From: Hippopus hippopus
Lineage: Eukaryota; Mollusca; Bivalvia; Cardiida; Cardiidae
Direction: 5' to 3'
DNA length: 64,000 bases
Assembly: GCA_946811185.2 (NCBI GenBank)
Contig: OX328107.1
Coordinates: forward strand, 16,537,254 to 16,601,253
Each line of letters begins with the position of its first letter. Position 1 is the stretch's first letter. The translations under genes were made by a program, and so were the position numbers. This document shows positions 12,801 to 27,800 of this stretch, one piece after another. The notes under the pieces are model-generated. The model searched no databases. It had not been told where the DNA came from and saw only the letters and a list, made by a program, of their open reading frames with translations.

Positions 12801-15800
12801 TGTCTAAAATTTTGTCGTTTGGTAAGGAGTTAAAGAACACCCTTTCAAAGACAAATTCCATCCTTTGTGTCATATTTTATTGGATGTCTATAAATGCTTT
12901 CAAAGGGACAAGGCTAAAACTTTAATATCTGGTTTAGAGTTCACAAAAAATCCTGTTTAACAGAAGCCTCAGAATAAAGGCTTTTAAGTGCATTGTCAGA
13001 AAAGGAGAAAATTCTGGCAACCAGTATTTCTTCTATTTCCAACAATGTTTTCTACCCTTTTGAGTACAAATTTCTTATTTGTACCACACCTAATGCAATA
13101 TCTGCAAATGCTTTCAATATATGGACAGGTCTAAAATCTTAATGTGATAAAGAGTGAAATAAACTATTTTACATACATCCACATGAAGACTGAGAGAAGA
13201 CAATATCATCTACTGCTATGTCACCAGCATAGGTGGTACCCCTCACACCCTCCATGTATAACATGTACGAGGACTGGACAGCAGGTATTGGGAACTGGCC
13301 CTGTATCCATTGATTACCTTTATTTCCCGACAACGTCCACATCAGTGTTAGACTTGAGCTTCCAGTGGCATTTTGGTAAAAGTTCAAGGACCCTGCAGAG
13401 ATATTACAAATAAATGATAGCTACTTTATCATTTTTATCTCTGAGCTATAAGTGGCTTTTGGAAAGTGGCATGGCCATGAAATGCCGAAGGGTCAAAGCA
13501 TTACAGGGAAATGTTCCACATCTTGAATGACTACTAGCTTCTTCCTAGAAAATTTTTTATTTCATGACAACTCTAAAACCTGCAGGGTCCGTATTCACCA
13601 ACCATTCTCAAGAACATTCGTAGACTTATTCTCAAGGATTTTCTAAATTTGAAAGTAACACGAGTTCCGACTGGCTAAACCAAATGGTTTAGCCAATCAG
13701 AACTCGTGTTACTTTCTACACCTAGAATAAGACAAAGAATATTTTTAAGAATGTTTGGTGAATATGTACCCTGATTGTGAGCTGTATTCTGAGACTATTT
13801 TTGCTTGTGAGACTCAGTTTTTGAATATTGGTATAGTCTAAAATGGTGGTACAACCTATTGATCCATTAAGTTAAGCAACCGACTGAATCATGAGATAAA
13901 ATGATCCTTTGACAAGCAAACTATTGACCAATAGCTAAAAAGTTTCAGTACAGGTCAGTCTCTGCAGACTGTACAGGTTGTCCTGGGTCCATACTTTTTG
14001 CAAATACATCTAACCTCCCTTTCACACAGCATGGCCCAAATGTGTTCAGTATGAATATGGATGAGACCAAAATTTTGTTGATTGGTTAAGAGTTAAAACA
14101 GGTGGTCTCTAGGAAGGGTACAACAGTACACTAATAGCCTGAAACGTGACACTGTAATAGTAATCACTTACCAATTCCAGATCCATACATATGGTACCAA
14201 AAGGACATACAGCTGGTTGTTGTCGAAGGATTAAACCTCTGACTCAAAAGCCAGGCTTTGTCTCCAAGCTTGCGAGGGGACGATGCTTCAATGTATATGT
14301 AATGTCCTGTAATATCAGAATAAATATAGGTAAACCCTTAATCCTTTCCCATACAACAAATTTCAGACCCTTCAAAATTGAAAGTATTTGCAGATGACAA
14401 ATTTGAAAGTGGTACAAATAAAAATGCTGGTTACCAGTGTTTTCTCCTTTTTTGATAATGTTTTCAAAAGGCCTCTTCTACAGGTTTGTGAAAACATGAA
14501 ATTACTTGGTTAACCCTTTACCGGACAATGCCAACTTTAAATGACCCTGGGAAAGAAGACTTTTGAAAAAATTGTGGGAAAAGGAGAATATGCTGGTAAC
14601 CAGCATTTTCTCCTTTTCCCACAATGTTTTTTCCGTGTCAAACACAAATTCGATCATTTGAGTCACATTCAAATTGTTGTCTGCAAACACTTTCAATTTG
14701 GACAAGTCTACAATTTCGTCGTGAGGTAAAGTGTTAATTTATCTCATTGTTGCACTTCACTTTGTAATAAACTTACCTCTTTACCAAACAACAAAATCAT
14801 GGACTAAATCAAATTGAAAGGATTTGCAGATGACAAATTTAATATTGCTGAAATGATGATTTTTGTCTTTGATAGGGTTTAAAACATTGTGGGAAAAGGA
14901 GAAAATGCTGGTTACCAGCATTTTCTCCTTTTCCCACAATGTTTTCAAAAGCATTCTTTCTCTGGGTCATTCAAACTCGGGATTGTGTGGTAAAGGGTAA
15001 AGTGGGTGGTGATAAAGTATGGCTCTTTTTGCAACAGCACACCTCTGGGGTGCTATGTACAACTCAAATTGTTTATGCAGAAAACTAACCAGTTAGTAAC
15101 CATCTGCTTTTTCCTTTTTCTATATATTTTGTACCCTTTCACAAAACAATTTTCATCATTTGAGCTACATTTGATTTGTCTTCTTCAAATCTCTTTAGTT
15201 TGGACTTGACCATAAATTTTGTTGGCTGATATAAGGCTATGGAAGAAATTGTTCAATTTACCTAAGAATGTCCCAATTGTGTGGTCAATATTTGGACCAG
15301 TGGAGGTGGAGGACGTAGTGCCAGATTTACGAAGCCAGTCAAAGTCATCACCATATCGTGTATTGGTCCACAAACAAGTGTCCTTCTCAAAGTCACATGA
15401 TCCTTGAGAGCCAGCGCAAGCACCGCTTGTAATTTTCACATCATCGATAGCAATGTCACTTCTTATCCCATTCCCACGTATACCCTCAAAGACAAGCTAT
15501 AAGAATAATGAAATATCTTACCACTTGTCCAAAAAACAAAATTTTAGAATTGTCATACTGAAAGACCAGGAAGGGGAAAATATCTTTTTTGAAAACAAAG
15601 GAGAACAATGCGAGAAAAGGAAAATTGCTTGTTTGCAATTCCTCTATTCATCAAAATATTTCCAAAGCTGTCAACAAAAACTGGTATTTGTACTGTAGCG
15701 GAATTACTCCAATGAATTAAGTTATAACTGCCACTGGCATTAGATCATTTTTGCTAACATTATGGCAAAAAAGAAAACTTTTCATAACACTCAATTCATC

Positions 15801-18800
15801 AATTTGTATTTCCCATTATTTAAGGCTTTGAAAAACATTGTGGTAAAAAAGGAGAAAATGCTAATAACATATATTTCTCCTTTTCCCAAAATGTTTTCTA
15901 CCCTACCATAAGAATCACAGCTCATTTGTACCACTTTCAAATTTGTTGTCTGCAATCACTTTCAGATTTTGGGATTTTGTTGACTTGAAAAAATTTAATC
16001 ATCCTTTTAATACAAAGATATATTGAAAGTTTTTTGCCACAAAACTGTTTTCAGAGAGGTTAAAATTTACATAATTTAACTTAACTCTTTACCACACAAT
16101 GACAACTTTGAACAACGCTGAGGAAGAAGCCTTTTGAAAACATTGTGGGAAAGGGAGAAAATGCTGGTAACTAGCATTTTCTAATTTTCCCACAAAGTTT
16201 TCTACCCTATCAAAGAAAATTTGCGTCATTTTAGCCACCTTGAAAATGTCATCTGCAAATGCTTTCAATTTGGATTGGTCTAAAATTTTGCCGTGTGGTA
16301 AAGGGTTACAAGATAGTGACAAACTAATAAAAACAATTTTTCGTTGAAGGCAAACAAAAACACCCATATACAAAAATTGCTGATACAAACATCTATCTAA
16401 ACAAACCAACCTTCCATGAAGACTGAGATTTGACTGTCACTAACGCTTGGATCCATTTGTTTCCTTGGTTCCCTGTTTTAGTCCATAAAGGATTTCCACG
16501 GGCATTTCCAGATTGGGCGTAAATATTGAGTGTGCCCATGTTAGTGCCGTACATGTGATAGTAAAACTGAATGCAGGAACCTGTGGTTGGACTGTTAGAA
16601 GTACTGATCAGTCGAGTTATGTCACCAGTCTGTCGAGGAGCTGAAGCCTCTGTATACATGTAGGAACCTTGACAAAATATAGAAAAATATATATGAACCA
16701 TACTCTCAGGAAAAGGGTTTAATGTATCTCTTTGATGCATGATACCAAGCAAGTCATCACATTATTATGGATCCATAAAATCCATTTTGTCTAACAACAG
16801 ACTGAATCATGAGGTAGACTAGTCCTTCGACATGCAGAAAATTGACAAATAGCAGAAAGTTTTGAACCAGGTCAGCCTGTGCAGATTGCACAGGCGGACC
16901 TGAGTTGACATTCTTTGCATTAGGCCCCCTTTCAAAAGAGCATGGCTCACATAAAATTTATGAGGGATAAACAGGTACTATTTGATCAAAATACATTCAT
17001 AGACAAATATGGAAGGATATATAGGATCTGAAATGAGTTGGCATTTGAGATAAAATTTTATTAAATAAGTCTAGAGAAAATGTTATTAAGCGAGCCTTTG
17101 GCGACCTTAAAAACATTTTTTCTTGAGGAGTTTAATAAAACTGATCTCAAACGCTAACAAATGTCAGATTCTTTTTATCACATAATGATATTTCACAAAT
17201 TACAGATCAGAAAATGCAAAACTATCTATAGATGCACCCGTGGTAATATCCATAAAATCCCATTCACTTCTATGAATACGTACAAAATGACGTCACACAT
17301 TTGTGATATCAAACATGTAAGACAAGAAAATTTGTTATGGGTAAATTACACTTAAAACAAGGGAGGTTAATGTGATAATATATTAATCTTTACCACACCA
17401 ACCACTAGTGAAACAAACGTTATTGAGAAGGCTTTGGAAATCATTATGAGAGAAAAGGAAAAATGCTGCTAAGCAACATTTTTTCATGCTTCTAGTAAGG
17501 ACAAGTCCTCAGTTTTTCTTTCTTGTAAAGAGTTAAACCTTTGCCAGATAATTCTGTGTTTTAACCCATTACCACACAATCCCTACTTTTGACGACCCTG
17601 AGAAAGAAGCCTTTAGAAAACATTGTGGGAAAAGGAGAAAATGCTGGTAACCAGCATTTTCTCCTTTTCCCACAATGTTTTCTACCCTTCACAAAACAAA
17701 TTTCAAATTTTCAGTCACTTTTATTTTGTCGTCTGCAAATGCTTTCAATTTGGACAAGCCTAAAATTTTGTCGTTTGGTAATGAGTTAATGACAATGAAG
17801 CTTTTGAAAAAAAAAAAAAAAAGATAAAAAAATGGACTGCTCCAAACCAAAAGAGGTCATCTGCAGGAAGAAATTTGTTAACTCCTTATCCTTTACTAAA
17901 CAACAAATTTTGGACTTTTCTTAATTCAAAGGATTTTGCGGACGACAAAATTGAATCTGGCTCAAATGCTGAAAATTGACTTAGAAAGGGTAAAAAACCT
18001 TGTGGTAAACGGAGAAATTCTGGTTACCTGCATTTTCTCCTTTTCCCACAATGTTTTCAAGAGGCACCTACATCAGGGTCATTTAAATACAGGAATTTTG
18101 GGTAAAGTGTTAAAATGCTTAGAAGATCGAATTTCCCACCAGTATTGAAAACCCAAATATTGCAATTTAAAAGTTCTCTTAGAACAAAAAAAAAATGTCA
18201 TTGTATCCCACAATCAGGCTGCAACCTTGATACTATCTGCAAAATTGAATAAAAGTAACACTAAGCAGCTGAACTCTTAACAAACTAATCTCTAGTTATA
18301 ATGCCCCTGGAAGAGAGAGTATTTGAAAAATTGACAGGATAGGAGAAAACCATAATCAGCATTTTCTCCTTTTCACACATGTTTTCTACCCATTCAAAGA
18401 CAAACTACTCCTTTTGAGAAATGTTTAATTAGTTGTCTGCCAACGCTTTAAATATCCATAAGTCTAAATTTTGTCTGGTTAAAAGTCAAAGATTAAGTGC
18501 ATTGATTGAATATGCCACTGGTTGCCCACACAGGTGACGTCCCATGAAGGCTGTTAGTATTGTTACAGGGGATAGTGCAGATACAGGACAAAACCCATCC
18601 TAAGGTACACCTGATTCTTTAACGTGTTCAGTGTATAGCACCGTCACACAGGACCTCAGTTTAACATCTCATCCAAAAGACTATCAGTAATTTCAAGATG
18701 GCCAGCCGTGGGAATCGAACCCACACCCTGAAGTGACCCGAAACATCACATTGACAAGTCCTGTGCTCTTCCAACTGAGCTATGCTATTAAGTGCATGTC

Positions 18801-21800
18801 TTACCAGCTCTAGTGCCATAGGTGTGGTCAGTTGGTGGTCCTGTATAGGCTGAGGAGGTGGAGCCAGACTTTCTTGTCCAATCAAAGTCATCTGTTCTGT
18901 CTTGTACATACCCACATATGGAACTGTCTTCAAAAGTGCACACAGATCCACCTGTAGAAATGTTTATAAATACAATAAATATCATACATAAAACAGAATC
19001 AGAGAGTTGGTTTTATGTGAGGAAGTAGTAAGTCACTCAAAAATACATATCTTTGTACCACTAAAGAAACACAAGGGAAAGCACTTGCCTCTATGACATT
19101 CATGAAACACAGTTGAAAATGATCATCCTACCTTAGTAAATCCTACCTTAGTAAATCAAAACCGGAATAAAATACCAGTATGGTTTACCCAAAACTGTAT
19201 GAAAATTACTTACAAAATTAATACTAAGCTCAACAAACTAGGACAACCTTTCAGGAAAAGGGGTAAATGTTTGTAACAAGTAATAGCTCTTTTTACAAAA
19301 TATTTTTCAATGCTGCAGAAAAAAACAATTTTTTCCTTTCCTCCAGATGATTGCCTTTGCAGTATAATCAAACAGGTTTTAAAAGGAACAACATTTTTAG
19401 TGACAGATTAACCTTTTACCAAACAATCCCATGTTTCAAGGACCCTGGGGAAGAAGCATTTTGAAAACACTGTGGGAAAAGGAGAAAACGATGGTAACCA
19501 ACATTTTCTCCTTTTATCAAAATGTTTTCTAATCTTTCAGATACAAATTTTATCAATTGAGCCACATCTAATAATTATGTCATCTACAACAGTTTTTAAT
19601 TCGGATGAGTCTAAAATTTTGTCTTTTGGTAAAGAATTAGAATAAATCCTACCTGTACATGAACCATCTGACACTTTAATATCATCAAGACCAATGTCTC
19701 CTTTATAATTGGTACCTCTTACACCCTCAAAAACAATGTTGTAGTTGGTTCCCTGCAAACAAAATCACAGTATTTATTGGTCACCTTAACCCTTTACTAC
19801 ACAACGCCAAGTTTTCATGGCCAGAAAAAAGTAAGCTATTGTAAATATTGTGGGAAAAGGCAAAATTCTGTTATCCAGCATTTTGTCCTTTTCCCACAAA
19901 GGTTTCTACTGTTACACAGCCAAATCTCATAACTCTGGTCACATTTAAATTTTTGTCTAGAAATGCTTTCAATTTGGATGAGTCCAAAATTTTGTTGTCT
20001 GGTAAAAAGTTCGACAAAAAACATGTGTCATAATAAAACTTAAACAGAAAAAGATCATCTGACACGCTAACTTGTGGTGTCAGAGGTTGTGAAGTAGATG
20101 GTCTGCCTCATAATTATATGGTCCAGAGTTTGATATCCAGGAGCAAATGTCATTTCTGGGACTGTTCATTGGCTCACACATTCGAGAGAGATTAGCATTA
20201 GTTGTAAGAACTTGTTTCTCATTCGAAGTAAAATAAATATGTTTAAACTTAAAACTCTTTGCAGCAATATTTAAGACTGGTCCAATTTGAGGGTGTTTGC
20301 AGGTGACATGTATAATGTGGCTTAAATAATGGAATTTTTCTTTAAAATGGTAGAAAACATTGTGGGAAGAAAGGAGAAAATGCTGCAATGTTTTCATAAG
20401 TCTGTCTTTGTATATTCCCACTTTTACTTTATAAAATATCATTATATGATGTAAAAATCTGACATTAATTGTCTTTGAGATAAAATTCTATTAAACCAAT
20501 CTAGGAAAAAAAATAAAAAATAAAATACATGTATCAAGTAAGTCTTTGGCAAGCTTTAACAGTTTTTAAGACTTCTTTGAAATTATTTCATCTCAACTGC
20601 CCACTTATGTCAGATCCTTGTATGTAGCATGAACTTGGACATGGAATTATGGGTCACAGTCATAATTTACAGATAACAATTATGCCCACTTTAGTAATAG
20701 CAACATTATTATCTTGCTCAGACAAAGGTGATTTAAGTCACAATTCTCACTCACAGATATATCCACTTTAGCATTGTACCACTTGTTGGATAGGGTACCA
20801 GTATGAGTCCAGACTGGTGATCCAAGCCTGGTTCCCGACTTCAGATATACATTCAGAGTGTTGACATCAGGTCCGTACATGTGGTACCAGAAATTAAGAC
20901 ATTTGGTTGTAGTTACAGTGATACTAGCACTAACAAGTCTTGCAGTGTCATTGACTCGTCTTGGGCTAGACGCTTCAATATACACATAGTAACCATTGCC
21001 TGAAAGAAAACATTGGACACAAAGTCAGCTCTAGTGATTTGCCTCTTCATCAGACTTAACCAGATTTCAGAGTTGTCAAAACTAAAAGCAAGTGAAGATG
21101 ACAAATCAAGTATAGCTCAACCAATGGGATTTTTTATTCACTACTTATCCCTTACAGTGCCATTCACAAATAAAGTTACCTTTGCAGCCAATGTAGACAA
21201 TTCAGAATGTATAAAGTGTGTATTCTGATCTTGATCTACATGGAAATAGTAGAAACCAAGAGAAAAGGACAAAATGCTGGTCTTGTCATAATTAATCACG
21301 CAGGACGCAATTGTATTATGTATATATACTCTGATGAGCTCTCTATTACCTTTTTATGCACACAATCATGACCCTGAAAAAGAGGCCTTTTGAAAACAAT
21401 ATTGGAAAAGGAGAAAATGCTGGTAACCAGCATTTTCTTTTTTTCCCACAATGTTTTCCACCCTTCCCAAACCAAATTTCATTTTTTAGCTATATTTATT
21501 TTGTCCCCTGCAAATGGCTTTCTTTGTCAGGGTAGTTAAATCTTGGGATTGTGTTGTAAGGATTAACTTTATACAGTAAAATAAGACAACTCACTGTTTC
21601 CATAGGTATGATCATTGGAGGGTCCAGTTCCAGCTGACCCAGTTGATCCTTTGGTTCTTGTCCAGTCAAACTGGTCATCTCTAGCTTGTGTCCATCGACA
21701 AAGTCCAGTTTCAAAAGTACAGTCATATATTGATGGTGCTAGATTTTACAAAAAAAAGAACAGGATGGACTATAAAACTCTAGCAGTGCAGTTCTTTACA

Positions 21801-24800
21801 ATAAAGTTAAGATTTAGGCAATGGATTTCACTGGCCTTTTATCTTACACCTGAAAACAGTTTTATACTGCAAACATTATTCCAGCCAATAAATCATTTTT
21901 TTTTTTTGTTCATTCCTTAGTTTGATCTTCCATACAATCAAACAATCAACTAGGTTGTCTGCCCATCAGCTGGCTAGCCAGCCAGCCAGCCAGCCAGCCA
22001 TACAGCCAGCCAGCCAACCCAACCCAACCCAAGCCATGCCAAGCCAAGCCAAGCCCAAACCCAAACCCAACCCAACCCAACCCCAACCCAACCCAACCCC
22101 AACCCAACCCAACCCAACCCAACCCAACCCAACCCAACCCATCTCATAATAAGCTATGCTCACAGAAAGGTAAAAGTATTGAACCATGAAAAAATTTGAA
22201 AAGAAGTCTTTACCTGAGGTTGCAGAAGCAACAGTTGATGATGTAGGTATTGGTGTTGATGTCACACCAGTCATGGCTTCAACAGGTGTAGCTGGAAAGA
22301 AAATCAAAATGGTTAATTCTTTATCAGATGATAAAAACAACAGCACTGTATGTGGGTGCCAGTGCTCCACTGCAGTTGCTTTTCATGAAAATTTTAAGTA
22401 AAAGAAGTGACATAACTGTGTCAAAAATGTTTTGATGGTTACCTGTCCCTATTGGAAGGGTTCCCCTTTAAATATCGAACAACTAATCCAAGTTTGAAGT
22501 AAATATCTTATTAACTCTCTCCTCATTTCTGCCTGTAACACTTTGGAAATGCTTTAAGTCTACAATCCATGTCCATACCACTGTTCAAAGTGATGGCCAA
22601 CAAAACTTACTCTGACATTTTCCAGGTTTGATAACGACATCGTCTATTCCCACATAGCCACGCCCACTAGTAACCCTCTGGAACTCTAGCATCAGTTGAT
22701 AGGTGTTGGTATTTATAACTGGGAATTGGCCTTGACCCCACTGTCCTGGCTGCTGATTGGCTGGGTAGGAGAGTGACCAAGCTTTTGTTGAGGAATTACC
22801 CTGTAAAAGACACAAAGTTCATTAGTTAGAATGTAACTTTGAGATAAGTGAAATCTGCTAACTCAATGTACATTTAAATTCCTCTTTATTTTCTACATTT
22901 GGGAATTGAAATGCTGGCCTTTTAAATCTTTACCATACAATGAAATGTTAATCCATTTGAGACCCTTTGTGATAGAAATTGCATTTTGCCTATTAGGAAA
23001 CATTTTCTCCTTTTCCCAAAACATTTTCAAAAGTACTCTTCCTCTCAGGGTCATTAAAACTTGTAATTGTATTAACAAGGATTGAAAACACTTTGACAAA
23101 AGGAAAAGAAATAATAATTATGATCATTTTCTGTGATTAAAATTGTCTATATCTATTTGAGATATCTGATTCATATCAAAAAGATTTGCAGACCACACAT
23201 TAAATGTGACTTAAATGACCAAATTGTTTTTCAAGAGATGGAAACCATTTTGACTAAATGAAAAAAATACTAGCTACAAGCATTTTCTTTAAACAGATTT
23301 TGGTTTGTTGCAGAAACACCAGATTGTTTGGAAAAGGATTAAAAATTTCTCGATTTTTAACTTACCATGTTAACATAGATGTTGATTGCTCCAATGGTTG
23401 TTTTGCTGGAGAAAGTGTACCAGAATGTCACACATTTTCCTGTGGAACTTGTGGGTGGCAGGACAGGTGACAAGATGTCTGCTTTATACCCCACGTTGGT
23501 TGGACTCCCATCTCCAGCATATAAGTATTTACCTAAGTGAAAATCAAGTCTTAGAATGCGTAAAAACAACACAAATGTCCAGTCTTCAAAAAGCACTTAT
23601 ATGTTGCAAATGTAAGGCTATTTTGACAAACATAAATACAATTTAAAGCACCGTTGTCCAAGGAGAAGTTAACTTATCATAGGGACCTTTATTTCTTTTC
23701 TTTTAACCCATCACCATACAATCTTGAGTTTAAAAGGGCTTTTGAAAAAAATTGTGGAAAAACAAGAAAATGCTTAAAACCAGCATTTTCTCCTTCTCCC
23801 ACAATTTTTTTCTCCCCATTAACAGACAACTCTTATCATTTGGACCACATTTAATTTGTCAACTACAAATGTTCTCAATTCAGACATGTCTAAAAATTAT
23901 GTGTTGTAGTAAAAGTTAAAATGCGAACTCTCCACTGCTGGACAAAAGGCCAAAGACCATATAGTGTACAGTCTAGCACAGAGGTTCCAGATTCCAATTT
24001 GCTTGATGAATCAGGTCAACCTTTTGAACTAGCCCAACATTGGCACAAGGACTAGTTATATATCTGGAAAGCAATTGTCTAGGTAGATTGATATAACAGA
24101 AACAAGAGGACCATGCTGGTCCTATATCACTTAACTCTTTCCAAAATATCAATATTTTAGACAGCCCAGTTTAAGATGACAAAATTTATATGGCACAAAT
24201 TATGAGATTTGTATCAAAGACTCTAGAAAACATTGTGGGAAAAGGAGAAAATACTGGTTACCAGCATTTTCTTCTTTTCCCATGATGTTTTCAATACATC
24301 TACTTCTGAGGGTCGTTAAAACTCTGGATTGTGTGGTAAAGGGTTAAGTGAAATAGAAAAAAAAAAAGAAAATTTCTTTGAAAATATTGATTAATTTTGA
24401 ATAACTTTGTATTACTCTTTACCGCATAATTCTGAGTTTTTAACAAACTTGAGGTAGAAGGCTTTAGAAAACATTGTGGAAAAGGAGAAAATGCTGGTAA
24501 CCAGCATTTTCTCCTTTCTCCCACAATGTTTTCTAACCTTTCAAAGACAATTGCTACCATCAAAGCCAGATTTAAATTATTTTCTGCAAATGCTTTTGGT
24601 TTTCACAAGTCTAGAATGTTATTGTGTGTTAAAGAGTTTAAGATCCATGTTAGATGCTATATGGCTTGCAACACGCGAAAAGGGGCATTCAGACATTTGC
24701 GTAAAGTGTCGTCTCGGATCAGCCTGCGCAGTCCGAGCAGGCTAATCTGAAACGACACTTTCCACTTTTATGTAATTTTCTGTTTTGCACAAGTCTACTG

Positions 24801-27800
24801 TAGCACAAAATCTAATGTAGTCGTGAAGTACCGTCTCGGATTAGCCTGAGCGGACTGCGCAGGCTGATCTGAGACAACACTTTACACAAATGTCCGAATG
24901 CCCCTTTTCACGTGTTGCAAGCCATATGTGCAATGTTAAAGCTCTAGTTAAAGCACCCACCGTGGAGTCTTTGTTGTAATCAATTGGATCCTCAGGACCA
25001 GGATATATCCCGATCCACGAGAAATACTTGAACATCTATGAGTAGGAAATATTACTAGTACATGATGCTACATACAAAAATGAATGTAAAAGTCAAACCT
25101 TTTCTGGTTCCAAATGTATGGTCTCCACTAGGATGAGTTTTGCTTCCAGTATAGTTTCCATTCAGAATTATCCAATCAAAATTGTCTGTTTTCAGATTGA
25201 CCCAACCACATGATCCAGTCTCAAAGTTACAGTTACCTAGAAGAAAAAGGTTAACCCTTGACCATACAATCCCAAGTTTTAACAATCCTGACAAAGCTTT
25301 TTGAAACATTGCAGGAAAAGGAGAAAATGCTGGTAACATTTTCTCTTATTTCCACAATGTTTTCTACCCCATCAGAGACAAATCTCATCATTTGAGCCAC
25401 ATTTAAACTGCTGTCTGCAAATGCTTTCAATTTGAACAAGTCTATATTTTTGTCGTGTGGTAAAGAGTTAACCATTTACCACACAAGACAATTTTTAGAC
25501 CAGTCCGAATTGAAAGCATTTGCAGACGACAGTTTTAATGTGGCTCATATGAAATGGTTTTTCTTTGATAGGGTAGAAAACATTGTGGGAAAAGGAGAAA
25601 ATGCTGGTTACCAGCATTTTCTCCTTTTCCCACAATGTTTTCAAAAGCTTTCTCTTTCATGGGTGTTAAAAGTCGTCATTGTGTGGTAAAGAGTTAAAAC
25701 AGACAACCATTTAATACTCATCTTTTAGTGTATGACAGACAATTAATGGTATATTTCAGAAAAAAAACAAACCCCTGAATCTCTGAACAGATAAGACTTT
25801 TCTCTTTTTTTCCAACAATTTACCTGACAACAAAATTTAGACATGTCTATAGTAAAAGCATTCACTGACCATGTGTTAGGTTTTTTTTTATGAAAAAGGA
25901 AAAACTGCTGGTTATAAGCATTTTCTCTTTTTCCCACCATATTTTCAAAAGCTTCCTTCTTAAGGGTCATAAAAACAAAGAATTGCCTAGTAATTTTATT
26001 CCTTTCTTGGGTTAATTTATTTAATATAATTCAACAGCATGGTTGCAGTCAAAAACAGTTTTCTAGTGTTACACAGTATGCTGCCAAGATTTAACATGTT
26101 TGCAATCACTAAAATTTCCTATAGTGTTTTTGTAGGCAGAGTTACAAGAAAGCTGCCTAGCTTTGACATGCATGTGTTTACAAGTCTGCCAACCAGCATT
26201 AAAACCGTGCTCGCAATAAGAACACTTTCCCAGTGTTTCCTTGTCTACTGCCCAGGTTTAACATCATACTTGCAGTCATAACACTTTCATATTGTTTCCT
26301 TGTCTACTGCCCAGGTTTAATATCATACTTGCAGCCATAACACTTTCACAGTGTTTCCTTGTCTACTGCCCAGGTTTAACATCATACTTGCAGCCATAAC
26401 ACTTTCACAGTGTTTCCTTGTCTACTGCCCAGGTTTAACATCATACTTGCAGCCATAACACTTTCACAGTGTTTCCTTGTCTACTGCCCAGGTTTAACAT
26501 CATACTTGCAGCCATAACACTTTCATAGTGTTTCCTTGTCTACTGCCCAGGTTTAACATCATACTTGCAGTCATAACACTTTCATAGTGTTTCCTTGTCT
26601 ACTGCCCAGGTTTAACATCATACTTGCAGCCATAACGCTTTCATAGTGTTTCCTTGTCTACTGTCCAGGTTTAACATCATACTTGCAGCCATAACGCTTT
26701 CACAGTGTTTCCTTGTCTACTGCCCAGGTTTAATGTCATACTTGCAGCCATAACACTTTCCCAGTGTTTCCTTGTCTACCGCCCAGGTTTAACATCATGC
26801 TTGCATCCGCAACACTTTTCCAGTGTTTGCTTGTCTACTGCCCAGGTTTAACATCATGCTTGCATCCACAACACTTTCCCAGTGTTTCTCTGTCTACTGC
26901 CAAGGTTTAACATCATTTTTGAAGTCGTAAAACTTTTCCAGTGCTTACTTGTCTACTGCCTTGATTTAACATCATGCTTGCAGTCAAACAATTTCCCAGT
27001 GTTTCCTTGTCTACTGCCCTGATTTAACATTATGCTTCCAGTCAGACACTTTCCCAGTTTATCTTGTCTACTGCCAAGGTTTAACATCATGCTTGCAGTC
27101 ATTACACTCTTCCAGTATTTCTTTGTGTACTGCCAAGGTTTAACATCATGCTTGCATCCACAACACATTCCTAGTGTCTCCTTGTCTACTGCCCAGGTTT
27201 AACATCATGCTTGCAGCCAGACACTTTCCCAGTGTTTCTTTGTCTACTGCCCTGGTTTGACATCATGCTCGCGGCCAAACACTTTCCCAGTATTTCTTTG
27301 TCTACTGCCCAGGATTAGCATCATGCTTGCAGTCATTACACTTTACCAGTGTTTCCTTGTCTACTGCCCAGGTTTAACATCATGCTTGCAACCATAACAC
27401 TTTTCTAGGTTTAACATCATACTTGCAGCCATAACACTTTCCCAGTGTTTCCTTGTCTACTGCCCAGGTTTAACATCATGCTTGCAGCCATAACACTTTC
27501 CCAGTTTATCTTGTCTAATGCCCTGATTAAATATCATACTTGCAGCCATTACACTTTTCCAGTGTTTCCTTGTCTACTGCCAAGGTTTAACATCATGCTT
27601 GCATCCACAACAATTTTCCAGTGTTTCCTTGTCTACTGCCCAGGTTTAACATCATGCTTGCATCCACAACACTTTTCTAGTGTCTCCTTGTCTACTGCCC
27701 AGGTTTAACATCATGCTTGCAGCCAGACACTTTCCCAGTGTTTCCTTGTCTACTGCCCTGGTTTGACATCATGCTTGCAGCCAGACACTTTCCCAGTGTT

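Noticed and set aside
12549..12873. Overlapping frames on both strands with [24 protein letters not shown] peptides
   Set aside because: This peptide pattern is simply the translated Hp1 palindrome and recurs at dozens of copies; not coding.
20040..20260. Possible fourth SINE (GTGGTGTCAGAGGTTGTGAAG)
   Set aside because: No tRNA boxes of convincing order, no tail and no target duplication.
21496..21726. 76-codon frame overlapping exon E31
   Set aside because: Wrong frame; the MAM frame over the same bases has the conserved cysteines, FDW and TGPSNDHT and fits the splice phases.
22017..22140. Interstitial telomere sequence
   Set aside because: The unit is AACCC (five bases), not the TTAGGG/CCCTAA telomere repeat expected in molluscs.
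21922..22370. Open frames of 63-134 codons with Pro/Asn/Thr/Gln or Gly/Leu/Trp repeats
   Set aside because: They arise only from the CCAG and CCCAA microsatellite, on both strands, with no family match.
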